A stretch of DNA of 64,000 nucleotides, from NCBI RefSeq assembly GCF_026191355.1, contig NZ_JAPHOQ010000010.1, positions 1 to 64,000 on the forward strand, given 5' to 3'. The DNA is from Legionella sheltonii. GTDB lineage: Bacteria; Pseudomonadota; Gammaproteobacteria; Legionellales; Legionellaceae. Positions 27,084-36,473 of this stretch are shown piece after piece. Position 1 is the stretch's first letter; each line of letters starts with the position of its first letter. The position numbers were made by a program, and so were the translations under genes. The notes under the pieces are model-generated. The model searched no databases, was not told the origin of the DNA, and saw nothing but the letters and a program-made list of their open reading frames with translations.

Positions 27084-27847
27084 TGAAATCTAATAAACGG
27101 CGTATTGCTTTAGTGACTGGCGCTGGTGCTGGAATTGGAGCTGCTATTGCACAAAAAATTATTGAAACAACAGATCTTTTAATTTTATTGGATCTTAATC
27201 TCGACCCAATAGCTTCACTTGCTCAAGCACTACAGCTGAAACATAATAAAATTATTCAAGCTTTTCAATGTGATGTAGGCAATAGTGTCCTCGTAGAACA
27301 TGTTCTAAATCAGCTAAAACAAGCAGGAAATCTTCCCAACATTATTGTTAATAATGCGGGTTTTGGTGGTCCTTTTCATACTGTGGATCAAGTAACTGAT
27401 GCCGAGTGGGATAGGGTAATTAATACGAATCTGAGAAGTATTTTTCATTTTGCTCGTTACTTATTACCCGAAATGAAAAAACAAACATATGGAAGAATAG
27501 TTAATGTTGCTTCCATACAGGGTTTTTTGGGTGCTGCCTTATCTTCTACATATGTTGCAAGCAAACACGGTGTTATTGGCTATACGAAAGCAATTGCAGC
27601 TGAATGGGGTGAGTATGGTATTAGTTGTAATGCAATCTGTCCTGGTTATGTTAATACCCGGATGGGGGTACAAGATACGGAGATTAGTAATCACATGGAG
27701 AAAGTAATTCATTTAACTCCGGCAAGGCGCATTGCTACCCCTCATCAGCGCTTACTAAAGAAACGGCTAATCCTGAAGCGCCAGCGCGGCCTGTTCGACC
27801 GATACGGTGGACGTAATCCTCTGCAACTTGGGGTAAATCAAAATTAA
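27083..27847 (+). pseudogene. Short-chain dehydrogenase/reductase 2, 3' end lost
   Basis: VALVTGAGAGIGAAI-type loop, NNAGFGG, VASIQGF and YVASK are all present, followed by CPGYVNTRMG. SDR homology runs to RRIATP at codon ~220 (about 27742), where the family continues with a helix and a final strand. The remaining ~34 residues ([11 protein letters not shown]...) are only the complement of the DEAD-box gene on the other strand. The gene has therefore lost its last ~35 normal residues and reads into the helicase until TAA. Activity is doubtful because the lost part helps build the dimer and substrate pocket. Confidence 0.8.
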
Positions 27848-28793
27848 CCACACAAGGCAATTGATCAATATCAATACCTCGGGCAGCAATGTCTGTGGCT
27901 ACTAAAATATGTAATTCACCTGATTTAAATTCTGCTAAAGTCTTAGTTCGTTGGGATTGAGATTTATTGCCATGAATCGCTGCTGCATGAATTTGTGCGT
28001 CGGCTAATTGTTTTACTAATTTATTCGCCCCGTGCTTGGTTTTTGAAAAAACCAAGGTCTGACCCCATTTGTTTTTATGAATCAAATGGCTCAATAAAGC
28101 TGCTTTTTGACTTTTATCAACAGGATGTACTGTTTGTTTGATTTTCACTACGGTTGTATTTCGTGGCGTAACATCAATTTCAACAGGGTGATTCAGAATG
28201 GTTTTTACCAAATTTCGAATTTCTTCAGAAAACGTGGCTGAGAACATGAGGTTTTGCCGGTTTTTGGGCAGCCAATTTATGATTCGTTTCATGTCGTGAA
28301 TAAAACCCATATCCAGCATTCTATCGGCTTCATCCAGAACCAGAGTATCAATTTGATCAAACTGTATAGCTCGTTGCTGATGTAAATCTAATAAACGTCC
28401 TGGCGTGGCGACTAACAGTTCAACGCCCGAACGTAACCTCATCATTTGGGGGTTGATTTTTACTCCACCAAAAACTACCGTAGAACGAAGCGATAGGTAG
28501 CGTCCATATTGCAGTATACTTTCATGTACTTGGCTGGCTAATTCACGCGTTGGAGTTAGAATGAGGACTCGAGTACAATTACTTTTAGCCCGTGGTTTTG
28601 AGCTGAGTTTTTGCAAAAGAGGTAATACGAAACTTGCCGTTTTACCTGTTCCTGTTTGTGCCGAAGCAAGAACGTCTTTCCCTGATAATATTTGTGGAAT
28701 CGCTTGAGTCTGAATAGGAGAGGGTTCTTTGTAGCCTAACTCATCAATGGATTGAAGTAAGGGTTCGATTAAACCTAGTGACTTAAAACTCAT
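27735..28793 (-). pseudogene. rhlE: DEAD-box RNA helicase, C-terminus truncated
   Basis: RhlE-type RNA helicase. From ATG 28793 (AAGGAAA upstream) it carries the Q motif, AQTGTGKT (Walker A), [26 protein letters not shown] and [11 protein letters not shown]. Helicase core motifs are complete, but it ends at VSADEG only ~13 residues after motif VI, giving 352 residues; relatives continue with the rest of RecA domain 2 and a basic tail. The stop comes from sequence belonging to SDR 2 on the other strand. The two genes were joined tail to tail by a deletion near 27740-27746. It may keep partial function, but the basic RNA-binding tail is gone. Confidence 0.82.
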
Positions 28794-29043
28794 GTAGTTT
28801 CCTTTATTTATGAATGACTGCGAACAGGAGAAAATGGCATTGATTATAATGCTCAACGTGCTTATATAATTGGCAATTGTACCACGAATATCAAAAAAAT
28901 AGGTTAAAACAGTGGCTTTTAATGCGCATTACCTACAAATAACACCCCTCGCTGCAAGCAATCAGGCTAACTCAGTTGAAAACTATTGTCGATTCGCGGG
29001 AATTGCACAAGCTGGGCTGGACTGTAAGTCCAACCTTCTTGCC

Positions 29044-30921
29044 TTATTTTTTGTGTATTGAAAAATAAGCGCTGCTCGCTGCATGATGTTCTGTAATATC
29101 CTCCAGATGATGGTCGCTGGTATGCTCAGCAATTTTCATCATGGCTTCATTGTGTATGGCAGCCATTTTCTTATGTGTTGCTTTTTCAAAAGTTTTTACC
29201 TTTTCTGGTTCTAGCTGAGTAAAGAAAAGCCCTTGTCGCTGTCCCTGTGCTAAGACTTTTGCAGCCTTTCTAATTTCTACAAAATCCTTAGCGCCTTCGT
29301 TAATTATCTTAGGTGAAGACGGCGAGCCAGGAGTTCCTCCTAAACGCTCTGCTATCGCTATAGAATTAATCGGGTCACTTAGTATACTCTCAAAGCTTAA
29401 TTGATTAAATTTATTCCCATTAGCTAAACATATTGCTGCACTAGCTACGGTTTTGATGTATTTCAACTTGGCTATTACCTTATGAAGATTAGGGAGGCTT
29501 AAGAGTTTTGCCGCTTGCATTATGTCGAATAATTTAATCAAAGAGTTGTCCGTTAACTCTGCTTTACAGACTGCGGCAACAATTGAATTAGAAGATCGTT
29601 TCACTTTCCCTTTATAGACGTCTGTTTTACCCTTGGTGTTGTGCAAGAGTGAATTTTTATCTAAATACTCAATCACCCGTGCTGCCTTATCCGCACTTTG
29701 GGGATATTTCATGATTCCATCATAGGCTGCGCGTGCCGTATAATCTATACGGTGAAATTGAACCAAGGCCTGCGCTAATTCAACAGCATATTCAGGATGA
29801 GAGCAGATAGCGTCGCGTGTTTGTTCATTGAAACACTTTTCTTTTCTAAGTTCCGCTATCGCTGCAGCGACCCGATCAGGATATTTAGTGGCGAAGGCCA
29901 AATCCATATCCTCTTTTAAGTGTTCCTCTAAAAGACCCACGGCTTTGACTAGAGCAATGCTTTCGTTAGAACGGGCAAATAGTGTTTCTAATATCAATGG
30001 AAGTAACTCGGGTTCGACTTTCATATTCATCAACGAACTTGTAGCGCTCTCTAAATCAACCCCATTTCTATTGACATTAAAAATATACTTCAAATAATGC
30101 TCGAGTTCCCATCCTGCGCTTTTAAAGTTCTTGATGATTTCTTCTGCTCGAGAACATTTATCGAGTATGTCATCAATGGCAAATAACCTATTTAAGCTTT
30201 CTTGCGTATTAGGGAGAAGCTCCAAAATTCTATAAAAATAATAGGGGTTTTGTAATTTCAGGATCGCGATAACATTATCGCGATGTAATAATTGTGAGTC
30301 AGGCCTATTCAATACGTCTAATGCCTTTTTTATAGGAGTCAGTTGTTTTACTTCACTCAATAACGGAACAACATCATCCATGTTTATTCTATAACGAGTA
30401 AGGAGATTTATTAATTCAAAATAAAGAGCAGCATTCTCAGAGAGTGCAAATTGTTCAAAATATTTGAACGTCTCAATTAAGCCTTCCTGATCTGATATTT
30501 TTTCTGCAGTCTGAAGCAAGATGGTCAAAGTAGAAGGAGAAATTTTACTGCCAATAGTGCTTAATAAAGGAGCTAACTGTTTGGCATGAGTATGATTTTT
30601 TTCAAGAAATGCTACATTTTCTGCTGATAATTGCTTCTGTTTATTTAAACTTTCTAATGCTTCATAACCGCCAAAATGCTGAACAAGCTCACTAAAAATT
30701 TGACTGCTTTCTGAATCTCCATTCCTATCATTTTTACCTAACAAAATGACCGCTAATTCTAGAAGCAATGGTGGGGATAAAGTATGTACTCCCTGAAGTT
30801 TGCTATTATAAAATTCACGTAACGCTTTAATATGTGGCTCATCTCTAAGGACTCTAAAAAGCCCTTTGTTTTGATCATAGAGATCCAGTTTACTTTTTAT
30901 AATTTCTGCTTTCATTTTCAA
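29044..30921 (-). CDS. Large unknown alpha-helical protein, possible effector
   Basis: 625 residues with no signal peptide, no membrane segment and no recognisable catalytic motif. It looks like a series of helical hairpins of about 30-40 residues (for example PSTLTILLQTAEKIS, PQSADKAARVIEYLDK, CSHPEYAVELAQALVQF), which suggests a solenoid. The end is His/Glu-rich (SDHHLEDITEHHAASS). Size, lack of bacterial homology features and isolation fit a Legionella effector, but no PmrA box was found upstream and the assignment is only inference. Ribosome site AAGGAATTGAAA. Confidence 0.7.
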   Translation of the reverse strand: MKMKAEIIKSKLDLYDQNKGLFRVLRDEPHIKALREFYNSKLQGVHTLSPPLLLELAVILLGKNDRNGDSESSQIFSELVQHFGGYEALESLNKQKQLSAENVAFLEKNHTHAKQLAPLLSTIGSKISPSTLTILLQTAEKISDQEGLIETFKYFEQFALSENAALYFELINLLTRYRINMDDVVPLLSEVKQLTPIKKALDVLNRPDSQLLHRDNVIAILKLQNPYYFYRILELLPNTQESLNRLFAIDDILDKCSRAEEIIKNFKSAGWELEHYLKYIFNVNRNGVDLESATSSLMNMKVEPELLPLILETLFARSNESIALVKAVGLLEEHLKEDMDLAFATKYPDRVAAAIAELRKEKCFNEQTRDAICSHPEYAVELAQALVQFHRIDYTARAAYDGIMKYPQSADKAARVIEYLDKNSLLHNTKGKTDVYKGKVKRSSNSIVAAVCKAELTDNSLIKLFDIMQAAKLLSLPNLHKVIAKLKYIKTVASAAICLANGNKFNQLSFESILSDPINSIAIAERLGGTPGSPSSPKIINEGAKDFVEIRKAAKVLAQGQRQGLFFTQLEPEKVKTFEKATHKKMAAIHNEAMMKIAEHTSDHHLEDITEHHAASSAYFSIHKK

Positions 30922-31048
30922 TTCCTTATGCTTTTATCCCTGTTTTCATCCAAAATAATAATACTGCAGCAACAAACAAATAAATAGAAAAAAAGAGGGA
31001 AAATGGGGCAGGGCATGATTGTGCTGCAGTAGAAATAGGTCTTGTCTT

Positions 31049-31474
31049 TTATGCCAAGCTTATTACTAAAATGCCAATGAAAATTAACAGTCCACCAATG
31101 ATGACTGAAAGATTTACGTGAACTTGGTTAAATAAAAACCAGGTGAAAATAACAGTAAATATGGGGTAACTCAATTCGACGATACCAGCAATGGTCGCAT
31201 TTTTAAGACTAATGGAGGTGGCGATAAAATAACTGGCGACGAGTACGATTGCTATCTCGGCAACAGTTAATAATAATAAACCAGAGTCTGTTGTTAAAAG
31301 TTCAACATCTCTTTTCATCGTAGTAAAAAAGGAAATGCAGGTAAACAACACAGCACCTATTGTCATTTCGAGTGCCAATAGCGTAATGGGTGAAATACTG
31401 TTTAATATTTTTTCAGCTAAAGCGTAATTAAAACCCCATAAAATGGCAGCAAAAATAGCAAATGTGAACCACAT
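31049..31474 (-). CDS. Half-size EamA/DMT-family transporter
   Basis: 141 residues, five hydrophobic segments at most, with the EamA start WFTFAIFAAILWGFNYALAEK and ending SVIIGGLLIFIGILVIS. Full DMT transporters have ten helices; single-EamA proteins of this size act as dimers. The substrate cannot be predicted. It has GAGTACG before ATG and stands alone. Confidence 0.8.
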   Translation of the reverse strand: MWFTFAIFAAILWGFNYALAEKILNSISPITLLALEMTIGAVLFTCISFFTTMKRDVELLTTDSGLLLLTVAEIAIVLVASYFIATSISLKNATIAGIVELSYPIFTVIFTWFLFNQVHVNLSVIIGGLLIFIGILVISLA

Positions 31475-31752
31475 GACGTACTCCGAGGAATAGTTTTTTC
31501 CTTTTTTATTTTTTTTAAAGAGGTCGTGCTTTTGAAGGCACTTCAGAACTCAAAAAAGAATGAACATTATATCATCAAATAGATTAAAATTCAATCCGCT
31601 CATGTGTTGACACGATAAAATCAGACTTTACAAGTTGCCTCGATAAAAGCTCATCGGGATAAATCATCAGTGTTTTTCAATAATCTCGATTATTTTATTT
31701 TGGTAGGAACTCAAGGAAGTATCGATAATAGCCTTTAAATTTAGAACAGCCT

Positions 31753-31923
31753 GATGTTGGCTGCATGGTATCAAAATCGACATCAAGTAGCATGTAAAGC
31801 ACAAAAATCTAATCTTGGCTTAATTCTGCAAGCGGTTAAAGTAGGTTTTAAGCCAGGGATTGTCGAGTTTACTGTGTTACTTACCAGCAGTCCTGACTAC
31901 GCATTTGCTGCAATGCTGTAACG
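31753..31923 (+). CDS. Possible 56-codon ORF
   Basis: ATG 31753 opens a 56-residue frame (MLAAWYQNRHQVACKAQKSN ... AFAAML) in the 473-base interval 31475-31947, which has no other gene. There is no convincing ribosome site and no family I recognise. It may be a fragment of a lost gene. Confidence 0.25.
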
Positions 31924-31939
31924 CAGCTTGCAGCAAATG
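31902..31939. terminator. Strong hairpin downstream of the effector-like gene
   Basis: CATTTGCTGCAA (31902-31913) pairs perfectly with TTGCAGCAAATG (31928-31939), and inside it GCTG pairs with CAGC around TAACG, with one bulged T. It lies 9 bases after the minus-strand stop at 31948. Without a T-run it could be a terminator or the remains of a palindromic element. Confidence 0.4.
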
Positions 31940-31947
31940 TATAAAGT

Positions 31948-33096
31948 CTAATACAAAGTGCAAGAACGTAGTGAGGGATGTTTCTGATTCGAAGACTCTG
32001 CCTTTTCCTGGCCCTTTTCACCCGCAGCATAAAATCCATGTTGGCTTCGCCCCGGATTGCTTAGTCCTGTTTGTGAGTTGATGGCCATGGACCCTGCGGG
32101 CAGATCGTGCTGGGTTTCCTCTGCTTTCTCCGCTTCTTTTTCCCCTTCCTGTGCTTCAAATCTTGTAGCCTCTATAGATTGACTCAGTGTAAATGGAGTC
32201 TCATCAAGGCCAAGCTCCCGACAAACCGACTGAACCCGTTGTGTTACTTCGGTCGGCACAAGTTCCTTCTGATATAAGTCAGGGTGCCTGGCATAGTACT
32301 GGGCAACAATGTCCATTAAGCTCTTTGGATTTTCAAGATGCATAGACAACTTTACATATTCATCTCGGCTGAGAGTCGGGGTTTGCAACAAATTAATAAC
32401 GTGCTTCGCAAAATTAAAGTACACGACGCCCTCACCCTCAATACTGCTGTACAGAGTCGGCTCTCCACCATCGTAGTAGTTTAAATTTAAGGTCACACCC
32501 TTGGGAATAAGGTGCTTATTCTCAGAAAAAAAACATTTTGTGTACTCAAGACCCGGCTGATGATTACCAAACACATCAAAAATAATATCTTCACCGGGAT
32601 GCTTGGCTACTGCATCAACAGCGGCTTTTTGTATTTGTGCTAAAAGTAGGGCTATTTTGTCATGATCACCGGGGCAGGTTGGGTGGTCTTCGTACTCAGG
32701 ATTGTAAATATAATTCCCATTTTTTACTTCTGCTATAGCCTTATTGAAGGCTGTTCCATAAGGTAGATTATTGTATAGATCAGCTAACAGTAAGGGATCA
32801 AAGACGATACCTAAATCTTGACAAACAGTCTCAATTGCGGAAAAGGCTGAGCCTTTGAAACGAGTGCGAGAACCGACATTGATTAAATCCACTTCATATG
32901 ATTGCCTGTTGGAATAAATGAAGGCAAAGACAGAATCATATTGTTTGTTTTGTTCTCTTAATGTATCGAGAAAGGCTTTATTGTGCACTATAACGGCATT
33001 TCCTAAATGCTTTGTAAAATTTTCATAATCCGCATTTATATAATCGTTATTAAATAGCCCGCCATCAATAGCAAAAGAAATATAGCGTATTGTCAT
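31948..33096 (-). CDS. Candidate Dot/Icm effector with HAD-like N-terminus
   Basis: 382 residues. The N-terminus MTIRYISFAIDGGLFNNDY resembles HAD motif I (hhhhDxDG) but with Ala where the nucleophile Asp should be. Further HAD-like parts are DSVFAFIYSNR and IIFDVFGNH. A low-complexity tail follows, with an acidic stretch EAQEGEKEAEKAEE typical of E-block translocation signals, and the last four residues are CTLY, matching the pattern of a CaaX prenylation box. A tandem PmrA-type operator lies 57 bases upstream. Effector status is inferred from these features; the function is unknown. Confidence 0.7.
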   Translation of the reverse strand: MTIRYISFAIDGGLFNNDYINADYENFTKHLGNAVIVHNKAFLDTLREQNKQYDSVFAFIYSNRQSYEVDLINVGSRTRFKGSAFSAIETVCQDLGIVFDPLLLADLYNNLPYGTAFNKAIAEVKNGNYIYNPEYEDHPTCPGDHDKIALLLAQIQKAAVDAVAKHPGEDIIFDVFGNHQPGLEYTKCFFSENKHLIPKGVTLNLNYYDGGEPTLYSSIEGEGVVYFNFAKHVINLLQTPTLSRDEYVKLSMHLENPKSLMDIVAQYYARHPDLYQKELVPTEVTQRVQSVCRELGLDETPFTLSQSIEATRFEAQEGEKEAEKAEETQHDLPAGSMAINSQTGLSNPGRSQHGFYAAGEKGQEKAESSNQKHPSLRSCTLY

Positions 33097-33152
33097 ATTA
33101 ATATCCTGTAGAAGTTAACTTGAGAATTTTTGTGCACTAACTATAAACAAAG

Positions 33153-33172
33153 AAAGTTAAGAGATTATTAAA
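33153..33172 (-). promoter_or_regulatory. PmrA-type tandem box
   Basis: On the minus strand: TTTAATAAT, CT, CTTAACTTT, against the Legionella PmrA consensus cTTAATatT-N2-cTTAATatT. It lies 57 bases before the start of the gene at 33096, a distance usual for PmrA-controlled effector genes. Confidence 0.55.
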
Positions 33173-33258
33173 TGTATGCGCTAATTGGATATTATTTAAT
33201 CATTCTCCGGTAGATGGAGGTGTTAAATAAGATACGATGCTCATTTTAATTTGATCCT

Positions 33259-33306
33259 ACTGGCGTCCCGGAGAGGATTTGAACCTCCCATCTGCCCCTT
33301 AGGAGG
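33259..33306 (-). repeat. Partial copy of tRNA-Arg(CCT) 3' half, probable attachment-site remnant
   Basis: 30 bases (33259-33288) are identical to 36588-36617, covering the CCA end, acceptor and T-arm of tRNA-Arg, and the match continues with two mismatches through the anticodon region to 33306. It has the same orientation as the intact tRNA 3.3 kb to the right, on the side of the tRNA 3' end. This is the geometry left by an element that integrated at a tRNA. The lack of the 5' half means it is not a working tRNA. Confidence 0.8.
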
Positions 33307-33455
33307 ATATTGCAACTTGCCGGAACTAAAAATCGGAAAAATATACGATAGCAGAAGGTGGTTGTTGCATCCATTCCAATCGTACAGAAAAAAGCTGCTA
33401 TACTTTATCTACAAAATCTTCAAAAGTATTCATAATACTGAGTCATAGAATAAAA

Positions 33456-34481
33456 ATGAAAAAAACACGTAAAACCATTAACTTAGGACTGCAAGGTGGT
33501 GGCGCTCATGGTGCTTTTACATGGGGTGTTTTGGATTATTTATTAGAAGACGGGCGTTTGGATATCGAGGGCTTGAGCTCCACCAGTGCGGGAACAATGA
33601 ATGCGGCAATATTGGCGCAGGGTCTTTTAAACAATGATCGAGATGAAGCCCGACAAGCATTGTATGATTTTTGGGAAGAAATTAGCAAAGTAAACAGTCT
33701 AATGTCTTTTAAACACTGGTTTGGTGATTCCTGGTTTTCTTTAGAGCAATTTAGTTTGGATCATTCACCCTTTTATTTTTGGTTTGAGATTATTACCCAT
33801 TTAATGTCGCCATACCAATTCAATCCTTTCAATTTAAATCCAATGCGTACAATTCTTGAGAACAGTATCGATTTTGAGGCGTTAAGAAAAAGATCTACTG
33901 TAAAACTATTCGTTTGTGCTACTAATGTGGAAACAGGTAAAGTTCGTATTTTTACTAACCCTGAGTTAACTGTAGATACGTTACTTGCTTCAGGATGTCT
34001 TCCATTTCTATTTCAATCGGTCAAAATTAAAGATCAATATTACTGGGATGGTGGGTATATCGGTAATCCAGCAATTTATCCATTAATTTACAATTGTACC
34101 TGTCAAGATGTTGTGATTGTACATATAAATCCTATAATCCGCCCAGGTTCACTTTATCATGTAGGTGAGATTCTAAATCGTGTGAATGAAGTAAGTTTCA
34201 ATTCCTCGCTAATGCGTGAAATGAGGGCAATAGCTTTTGTGACTGATTTGATTGATAGCAAACAAACAGAAGGGCTTGATCTAAAAAGAATGCATATGCA
34301 TTCAATTCGGTCAGATGATGAAATGACTAAGCATGATGTTTCTACAAAACTTAATGCTGATTGGAACTTTTTAGTCTATTTACGTGATCGTGGACGTCTT
34401 ATTGCTAAAAAATGGTGTCAGGATAATTTTTCTAAAATAGGTAAAGAGTCTTCAGTTGATATTCGGAAAGAATTCCTTTAA
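33456..34481 (+). CDS. Patatin-like phospholipase 1
   Basis: 341 residues. The oxyanion-hole loop GLQGGGAHGAF (11-21), the nucleophile in SSTSAGTMNA (S44) and the partner aspartate in WDGGYIGNPA (D198) are all present, so it should be an active Ser-Asp lipid acyl hydrolase. The first Gly of the usual GxSxG is Ser. Legionella has many patatin-like proteins, some of them (VipD type) translocated. A near-identical layout follows in the next gene, so the pair arose by tandem duplication. No PmrA box is visible. It lies in the tRNA-Arg segment. Confidence 0.88.
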   Translation: MKKTRKTINLGLQGGGAHGAFTWGVLDYLLEDGRLDIEGLSSTSAGTMNAAILAQGLLNNDRDEARQALYDFWEEISKVNSLMSFKHWFGDSWFSLEQFSLDHSPFYFWFEIITHLMSPYQFNPFNLNPMRTILENSIDFEALRKRSTVKLFVCATNVETGKVRIFTNPELTVDTLLASGCLPFLFQSVKIKDQYYWDGGYIGNPAIYPLIYNCTCQDVVIVHINPIIRPGSLYHVGEILNRVNEVSFNSSLMREMRAIAFVTDLIDSKQTEGLDLKRMHMHSIRSDDEMTKHDVSTKLNADWNFLVYLRDRGRLIAKKWCQDNFSKIGKESSVDIRKEFL

Positions 34482-34588
34482 CTGATTTCGGAATTTACTT
34501 ACAACTCAGACTACGTCAAGGCACGTGCCTTTTAATTTCTGCTATAATTATTTTAAAGTTTGATAACTGCATGATTTATGGAATAAAA

Positions 34589-35614
34589 ATGAGGCAGGCA
34601 CATAAACTTATTAATCTTGGACTTCAAGGAGGCGGCGCCCATGGCGCATTTACATGGGGAGTTATAGATTATTTATTAGAAGATGGTCGTTTAGATATAG
34701 AAGGGCTGAGTGCCACAAGTGTTGGTTCAATGAATGCGATAGTTCTTGCACAAGGCTTATTAAATAATGATCGGGATGAAGCACGCCAAGCACTATTTGA
34801 TTTCTGGTCTGATATTAGCTACAGCCAGGGTTATCTTTCACTCCATTCATGGTTTGATATACCGTGGTTGCGGACTCATGAGTATAGTCTAGAAGGTTCA
34901 CCATTTTATCACTACTTTGAATTGATCACGCAAATGTTCTCCCCTTATCAATTCAATCCATTCAATATCAATCCAATGAAATCAATCATTGAAAAAAGCA
35001 TTGATTTTGACGCCATTAGAAAAAAATCAAAAGTTAAACTTTTTATCTGTGCAACTAATGAAGAGACATGTAAAGTACGCATTTTTACTAATCCTGAATT
35101 ATCGGTAGAAACTATTCTTGCCTCTTCGTGTTTACCGAATCTATCTCAATCAATTGAAATAGAGGGTCAAAGGTATTGGAATGGCGGATACATCGGTAAC
35201 CCGGCTATTTTCCCTTTAATCTATAATTGTGGCAGTCAGGATATCGTGATTGTACATCTAAATCCAATATATAGACGAGGGGTTCCACACACTGCATCAG
35301 AAGTTCTTAATCGTATTAATGAAATTAGTTTTAATTCAACCTTATTACGTGAAATGCGCGCTATCGCATTTGTTTCAAAGCTACTCGATTTAAAAAAGGA
35401 TAAAAATTCGAAACTTAAAAAAATGCGTATACATTCTATTCGAGCTGATAAGGAAATGGCACATTACGGGGTTTCATCTAAACATAATTTAGATTGGGAT
35501 TTTCTCTGCTATTTACGGGATAGAGGGCGTCTGCATACTAAAAAGTGGCTGAAACAAAACTTTTCTAAAATTGGTAAAGAATCTTCGGTTGATATCTATA
35601 AAGAATTTCTCTAA
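34589..35614 (+). CDS. Patatin-like phospholipase 2, catalytic Asp replaced by Asn
   Basis: 341 residues, a close paralogue of the preceding gene over its full length. ATG 34589 is chosen rather than 34571 because it gives the same length and the same GAATAAAAATGA context as the paralogue. The oxyanion loop GLQGGGAHG and nucleophile S44 (SATSVGS) are kept, but the dyad aspartate is Asn: WNGGYIGNPA (N198, codon AAT at 35180-35182). Loss of the Asp should sharply reduce or abolish hydrolysis, leaving perhaps a lipid-binding or decoy role. Confidence 0.88.
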   Translation: MRQAHKLINLGLQGGGAHGAFTWGVIDYLLEDGRLDIEGLSATSVGSMNAIVLAQGLLNNDRDEARQALFDFWSDISYSQGYLSLHSWFDIPWLRTHEYSLEGSPFYHYFELITQMFSPYQFNPFNINPMKSIIEKSIDFDAIRKKSKVKLFICATNEETCKVRIFTNPELSVETILASSCLPNLSQSIEIEGQRYWNGGYIGNPAIFPLIYNCGSQDIVIVHLNPIYRRGVPHTASEVLNRINEISFNSTLLREMRAIAFVSKLLDLKKDKNSKLKKMRIHSIRADKEMAHYGVSSKHNLDWDFLCYLRDRGRLHTKKWLKQNFSKIGKESSVDIYKEFL

Positions 35615-35738
35615 ATGTTAAGTAATAATAGGGCTCCAAATTGTATTCTTCTGATGGAGAATAAATTTCATCGAGAAGAGCTCATTCACAGACCTAAAAA
35701 TGGGCATTGAAGAGCTCCCGAATAATTATTTCCATTAT

Positions 35739-36473
35739 TTAACTTAAATAATTTTCTACGACTTCACCATAGGGTAAAGTCAAGTCAGTGATAAAATGAG
35801 CTACAGAAACAATTTTTTTCACTGGAAAATTGGCAATTGGAGCTAAACAATGGGGATGTAATTCTAAACTTCCTGGTCCTGTCCAAGCCCCTTTTACAGT
35901 TATGTCTTGCAAATAGGTTCTGGTTAATTGATTAATCTCTGGCGTTCCATCAACTCCAGGAATATTTTTAAGGAGAAAGATTGGTTTTTTCATAGATTGA
36001 AGAGCAATTTGTTGATCAAGTGCATGGTGCTTATAACCCATGGTTGCTGTGGCAATGCGGATGCTTCCATAATCAAGTATGCCAACCAAAACATCTTCTT
36101 CAACAAAAAGTTTTGGTTTCGCTAATTTTTTTGGGAATCCCCATATTTCTCTTCCTCCTGCTATAGGTGCATGGCAATCAAGGAACATTGAAATAGTAAA
36201 AGTTCCTTCTTCACCCTTATAGCGGATGGGAATGACTTGTCCAGACTCAGTATAATCGCCAAATCCAGTTGAATCTGGCATGCGAATAAATTCAAATTTA
36301 ATAATAGGTTCTAATAATTCTAATCCTGGAGGTAAAACCTCTTTTAGTAACTTTGCATCTGTTTCATAGCTAATAATAAAGAACTCTCGGTTTATAAACC
36401 GATAAGGGCCACTCGGATATGTATTAATCCATCTGGGTGCAGGCATATTAAATTCATTGTTTATTATGCTCAT
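35739..36473 (-). CDS. Acetoacetate decarboxylase-family protein
   Basis: 244 residues, the normal length of ADC. The Schiff-base region GGREIWGFPKKLAKP with the Lys-Lys pair that forms the imine with acetoacetate is intact, as are EFIRMPDSTGFG and the C-terminal LPYGEVVENYLS. It would convert acetoacetate to acetone and CO2 or act on a related keto acid. It is transcribed away from the tRNA and toward the patatins, inside the putative tRNA-bounded segment. Confidence 0.9.
   Translation of the reverse strand: MSIINNEFNMPAPRWINTYPSGPYRFINREFFIISYETDAKLLKEVLPPGLELLEPIIKFEFIRMPDSTGFGDYTESGQVIPIRYKGEEGTFTISMFLDCHAPIAGGREIWGFPKKLAKPKLFVEEDVLVGILDYGSIRIATATMGYKHHALDQQIALQSMKKPIFLLKNIPGVDGTPEINQLTRTYLQDITVKGAWTGPGSLELHPHCLAPIANFPVKKIVSVAHFITDLTLPYGEVVENYLS

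Noticed and set aside
31860-32081. Plus-strand ORF of 73 codons opposite the effector-like gene tail
   Set aside because: Mostly antisense to a supported gene and spans the hairpin; composition is not protein-like.
33251-33448. Open frame over the partial tRNA copy, starting in the region 33251
   Set aside because: It overlaps the tRNA-like sequence, whose antisense reading gives a chance ORF; no ribosome site.
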